From: Casuarina equisetifolia
Taxonomy: Eukaryota > Streptophyta > Magnoliopsida > Fagales > Casuarinaceae
Direction: 5' to 3'
Length of the DNA stretch: 64,000 nucleotides
NCBI GenBank assembly: GCA_028551475.1
Contig: CM052354.1
Span: 2,525,391-2,589,390 of the forward strand
A model generated the notes under the pieces. It was given only the letters and a program-made list of their open reading frames with translations, searched no databases and was not told the DNA's origin. The translations under genes were made by a program, and so were the position numbers. Below are positions 61,716 to 64,000 of this stretch, in pieces. The stretch's first letter is position 1; each line of letters begins with the position of its first letter.

Positions 61716-62373
61716 ATATTTTGGGAACTGCTAGTGTACACAAATGCAACACACCGAAGCAATTAAACAAACTTTACAAGCTAAATATCAAGAGACCTAT
61801 TTGATCAGTGGATTGCAGACGTATCAAAGAAGAATTACTTCAAAACAAACCACCAGGATGGTACACTAGAAATAAATCTCATTTGTTGATACTTTTTAGT
61901 TAAGAGGCAACTTATTTCAGAAAAATAAAAGATAACTTCTCAATACTGCTTGATTACCCAAATCTACCCAACAATGATCAAGCAAGACATCAGCATCTTT
62001 TTTTTTGCAAGTTAACAAGCTTCGAGACCAAAATAAAGGCTTAAATAAGTAACAAAAAACAGCGGGCAAAGCAAAGTTGCAAGGGCGCTGTGATTCCACA
62101 AAACTATAGAAGAATCAAAACGTATACATATGTATTGTGTTTACAATGGGTGCTGTGATTCCAATTCAGGAACCACGAACATGAACCAAGAAATCAAATC
62201 GGGGGGACAAAGCAACAGTGTAATTTCCACTGGAGTAAGTCCAACTAATCATCTCATCTCATCATTAGAAGTCTATTCTGAAGTCCTACACCGGCGGTCG
62301 CTCTCAAATGTATAGAGTCTGATAGCCAGTTTCGCTAAAGAGCTGACCTGAGCCGCTACTGCTCGCAGATCTC

Positions 62374-64000
62374 TTAGATATCATCAATTTCAGTGACAGG
62401 AGGCAATGGTCGTTCTGGGATTGAGGGAACCACAGTATCTGTTTCCAACATTATCACAACTTGTTCCATAGTAGGCCTAGCATATAACTCCGGATGAGAA
62501 CACAGCACAGCGACCAAAACATACTTCTCCACAACTTTCGGCACACCTAACTCAGGTATTCCATCTTCAATAACATCCAAGGCTCTCCCCTTCCTCACCA
62601 ATGACCAAGCCCAATCGGTCACAAGAAAGGGTTGGCTCTCAGTACCCGCCACAAGTGCCTTCTTTCCACTCAAAAGCTCAAGAAGTACAACCCCAAAACT
62701 ATACACATCACTTCTCTCCGTCAATTGACCATACAAGGCATACTCAGGAGCCACATATCCCATAGTCCCTTCCGCCCTTGTACTCATATGCGTCATTCCC
62801 TCCGGCGTAAACTTTGCAAGCCCGAAATCGGCCACCTTGGCCTCGAACATCTCATCTAAAAGTATGTTACTAGTTTTGATGTCCCTATGTATAATTCTCG
62901 GTTGAGCACCGTAGTGCAAATAAGCTAATCCCCTCGCTGTCCCCAACGCTATCTTCTGCCTTATCGGCCAACTCAACTTCTGCTCCGAGGACCCAAACAA
63001 ATGGTCGTACAGACTCCCATTCTTCATCAAATCACACACGATTATCCTCTGGTGGCCCTCGAATTGTGTCGTGGCGGTACAGTACCCTCTGAGAGCGACA
63101 AGGTTGACATGTCTCACGCTCGCAATAACCTCCGCCTCGTTTTTGAAACTCGCATCCCCGGAGGCAGAGCAATTCTTGAACCTCTTCAATGCAACCTCGG
63201 ACCCATCTGGCAAAACCCCTTTGTACACATTTCCATACCCTCCTCTCCCAATTATATAATCCCTACAGAAATTCCTTGTCGCTTTCTTAATATCATCGAA
63301 CGTGAAATTCACCAGGGTTATACTGTTGCCCATTGAGCCCAACCCTGAAGCCAATCCCACCTCCATTTTCCCTAAATCTCTTCCCTGTCCCCTCTTTCTC
63401 TTCTTCTTCTTTATCTTGAGCCACAAAAACCAAACGCCACCAATTACTAGCAAACACCCAACGCCGCCTCCAATCACGACCGCCAAGATCACCACCTTCT
63501 GCCGATTACTCATCGAGCCCGAGGACGTATAGTCGTGCTCGAAGAAGTCGAGCGAGAAGAGACATATCGCAGTGCCTTCGTCGGTGGGTCCGTACATGTT
63601 GGCGAAAGCCCCCGCGTAAATAGTCACATAGGCGGCACAGTCGGAAAGGTTTCCAAGGGAGGTTCCATTCAGGTAGTAGGCCTGCAGGCTGGAGAGGCTA
63701 GAGGTGCAGGAGCGACATGACGAGGCGTTCTCGAGCGAATTTTTACAGTTGGAGATCACGTTGCTTAGTGTCTGGTTGGGAACTCTGGCTTCAAATTCCG
63801 CTCTGGTGGTAATGTTCAGGCACTCTTCGTACATCCACTGGGTCTGGAAGCCGCAGGAGGACCGGATGTTGAAGCCTTGTACGGATCGGTCGATGACTTT
63901 CTGGTAGGCGGACCAGCAAGACTCGGAAGAGTTGAGTGGGGGGGCAAAGAAGCCCGTGGTCCGTAGGTAGTGGGCTTTGACAAGCCTCAGGAATTGGCGA
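62374..64000 (-). CDS. Receptor-like protein kinase (At1g11050-like, SPARK type), N-terminus beyond window
   Basis: Single-exon 3' part of 541 residues, open to the window edge, with TAA at 62374-62376. The extracellular region is Cys-rich with N-glycosylation sites and matches the SPARK-domain receptor kinases (SSESCWSAYQKVIDRS, RSSCGFQTQWMYEECLN, NCKNSLENASSCRSC). A membrane segment lies near 169-194, followed by a Lys/Arg stop-transfer (KIKKKKRKR). The kinase is complete: glycine loop IGRGGYGNVYKG near 250-261, catalytic Lys272 in VALK, HRDIKTSN near 371-378 (RD type), DFGLAKF at 391-397 and APEYALYG near 417. All catalytic residues are present, so it is probably an active plasma-membrane Ser/Thr kinase. 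The ligand is unknown. No introns are seen, as is usual for this subgroup. Confidence 0.95.
   Translation of the reverse strand, partial: RQFLRLVKAHYLRTTGFFAPPLNSSESCWSAYQKVIDRSVQGFNIRSSCGFQTQWMYEECLNITTRAEFEARVPNQTLSNVISNCKNSLENASSCRSCTSSLSSLQAYYLNGTSLGNLSDCAAYVTIYAGAFANMYGPTDEGTAICLFSLDFFEHDYTSSGSMSNRQKVVILAVVIGGGVGCLLVIGGVWFLWLKIKKKKRKRGQGRDLGKMEVGLASGLGSMGNSITLVNFTFDDIKKATRNFCRDYIIGRGGYGNVYKGVLPDGSEVALKRFKNCSASGDASFKNEAEVIASVRHVNLVALRGYCTATTQFEGHQRIIVCDLMKNGSLYDHLFGSSEQKLSWPIRQKIALGTARGLAYLHYGAQPRIIHRDIKTSNILLDEMFEAKVADFGLAKFTPEGMTHMSTRAEGTMGYVAPEYALYGQLTERSDVYSFGVVLLELLSGKKALVAGTESQPFLVTDWAWSLVRKGRALDVIEDGIPELGVPKVVEKYVLVAVLCSHPELYARPTMEQVVIMLETDTVVPSIPERPLPPVTEIDDI

Noticed and set aside
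1-64000. CRISPR arrays, rRNA or tRNA genes
   Set aside because: No regularly spaced identical repeats and no convincing cloverleaf or rRNA sequence were found; the only tRNA-related word is the retroelement primer-binding site.

Overview
This window is nuclear DNA from a flowering plant, most likely a eudicot. It has AT-rich intergenic DNA, GT-AG introns with T-rich acceptors, a chloroplast-targeted phosphoribulokinase gene, a plant SCAMP, a type-I pectinesterase, a plant receptor-like kinase and Ty1/copia-type retroelements. The species cannot be fixed from the sequence; a woody, grapevine-like eudicot is only a guess.

Layout. 1-1302 (minus): 5' end of phosphoribulokinase, with exon 1 complete, a 730-bp intron, and the first 6 bases of exon 2 at the window edge; its promoter carries a perfect G-box. 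1.8-9.1 kb: AT-rich DNA with no supportable gene. 9503-15601 (plus): a complete 12-exon SCAMP gene of 268 codons, with an inverted pair of bZIP-type ACGT motifs upstream. 15.8-37.5 kb: a tandemly expanded, strongly rearranged array on the minus strand. It holds four apparently intact two-exon genes for small secreted six-cysteine peptides, two decayed copies, relic signal-peptide exons and many shared flanking blocks. 38.3-39.7 kb: a classical-defensin relic and an unrecognised gene fragment. 41288-43346 (plus): an intact two-exon pectinesterase/inhibitor gene of 564 codons with an altered active-site motif. 43.7-50.4 kb: a broken copia-type LTR element with two 460-bp LTRs and a 5-bp target-site duplication. 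51-57 kb: a displaced fragment of the peptide array, with an orphan signal exon, its promoter and a defensin-like relic. 59.0-60.2 kb: a coding-like fragment abutted by a truncated copia-type element. 60.3-61.7 kb: direct and tandem duplications. 62374 to the window end (minus): a SPARK-type receptor-like kinase lacking only its N-terminus.

The most interesting system is the peptide array. Each intact gene has exon 1 coding a 27-residue signal peptide that ends in phase 1. Exon 2 codes a basic spacer of about 40 residues followed by the pattern C-x5-C-x3-C-x13-C-x7(9)-C-x-C. This is a cysteine-stabilised alpha-beta (defensin-like, DEFL) skeleton. The four genes share a TATAAATGC box 37-46 bases upstream of the ATG and a further conserved upstream element, so they are probably co-expressed. 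Dead copies, orphan exons and relics of a canonical plant defensin in the same repeat landscape point to birth-and-death evolution of a lineage-specific secreted peptide family. Their targets and expression site cannot be read from the sequence.
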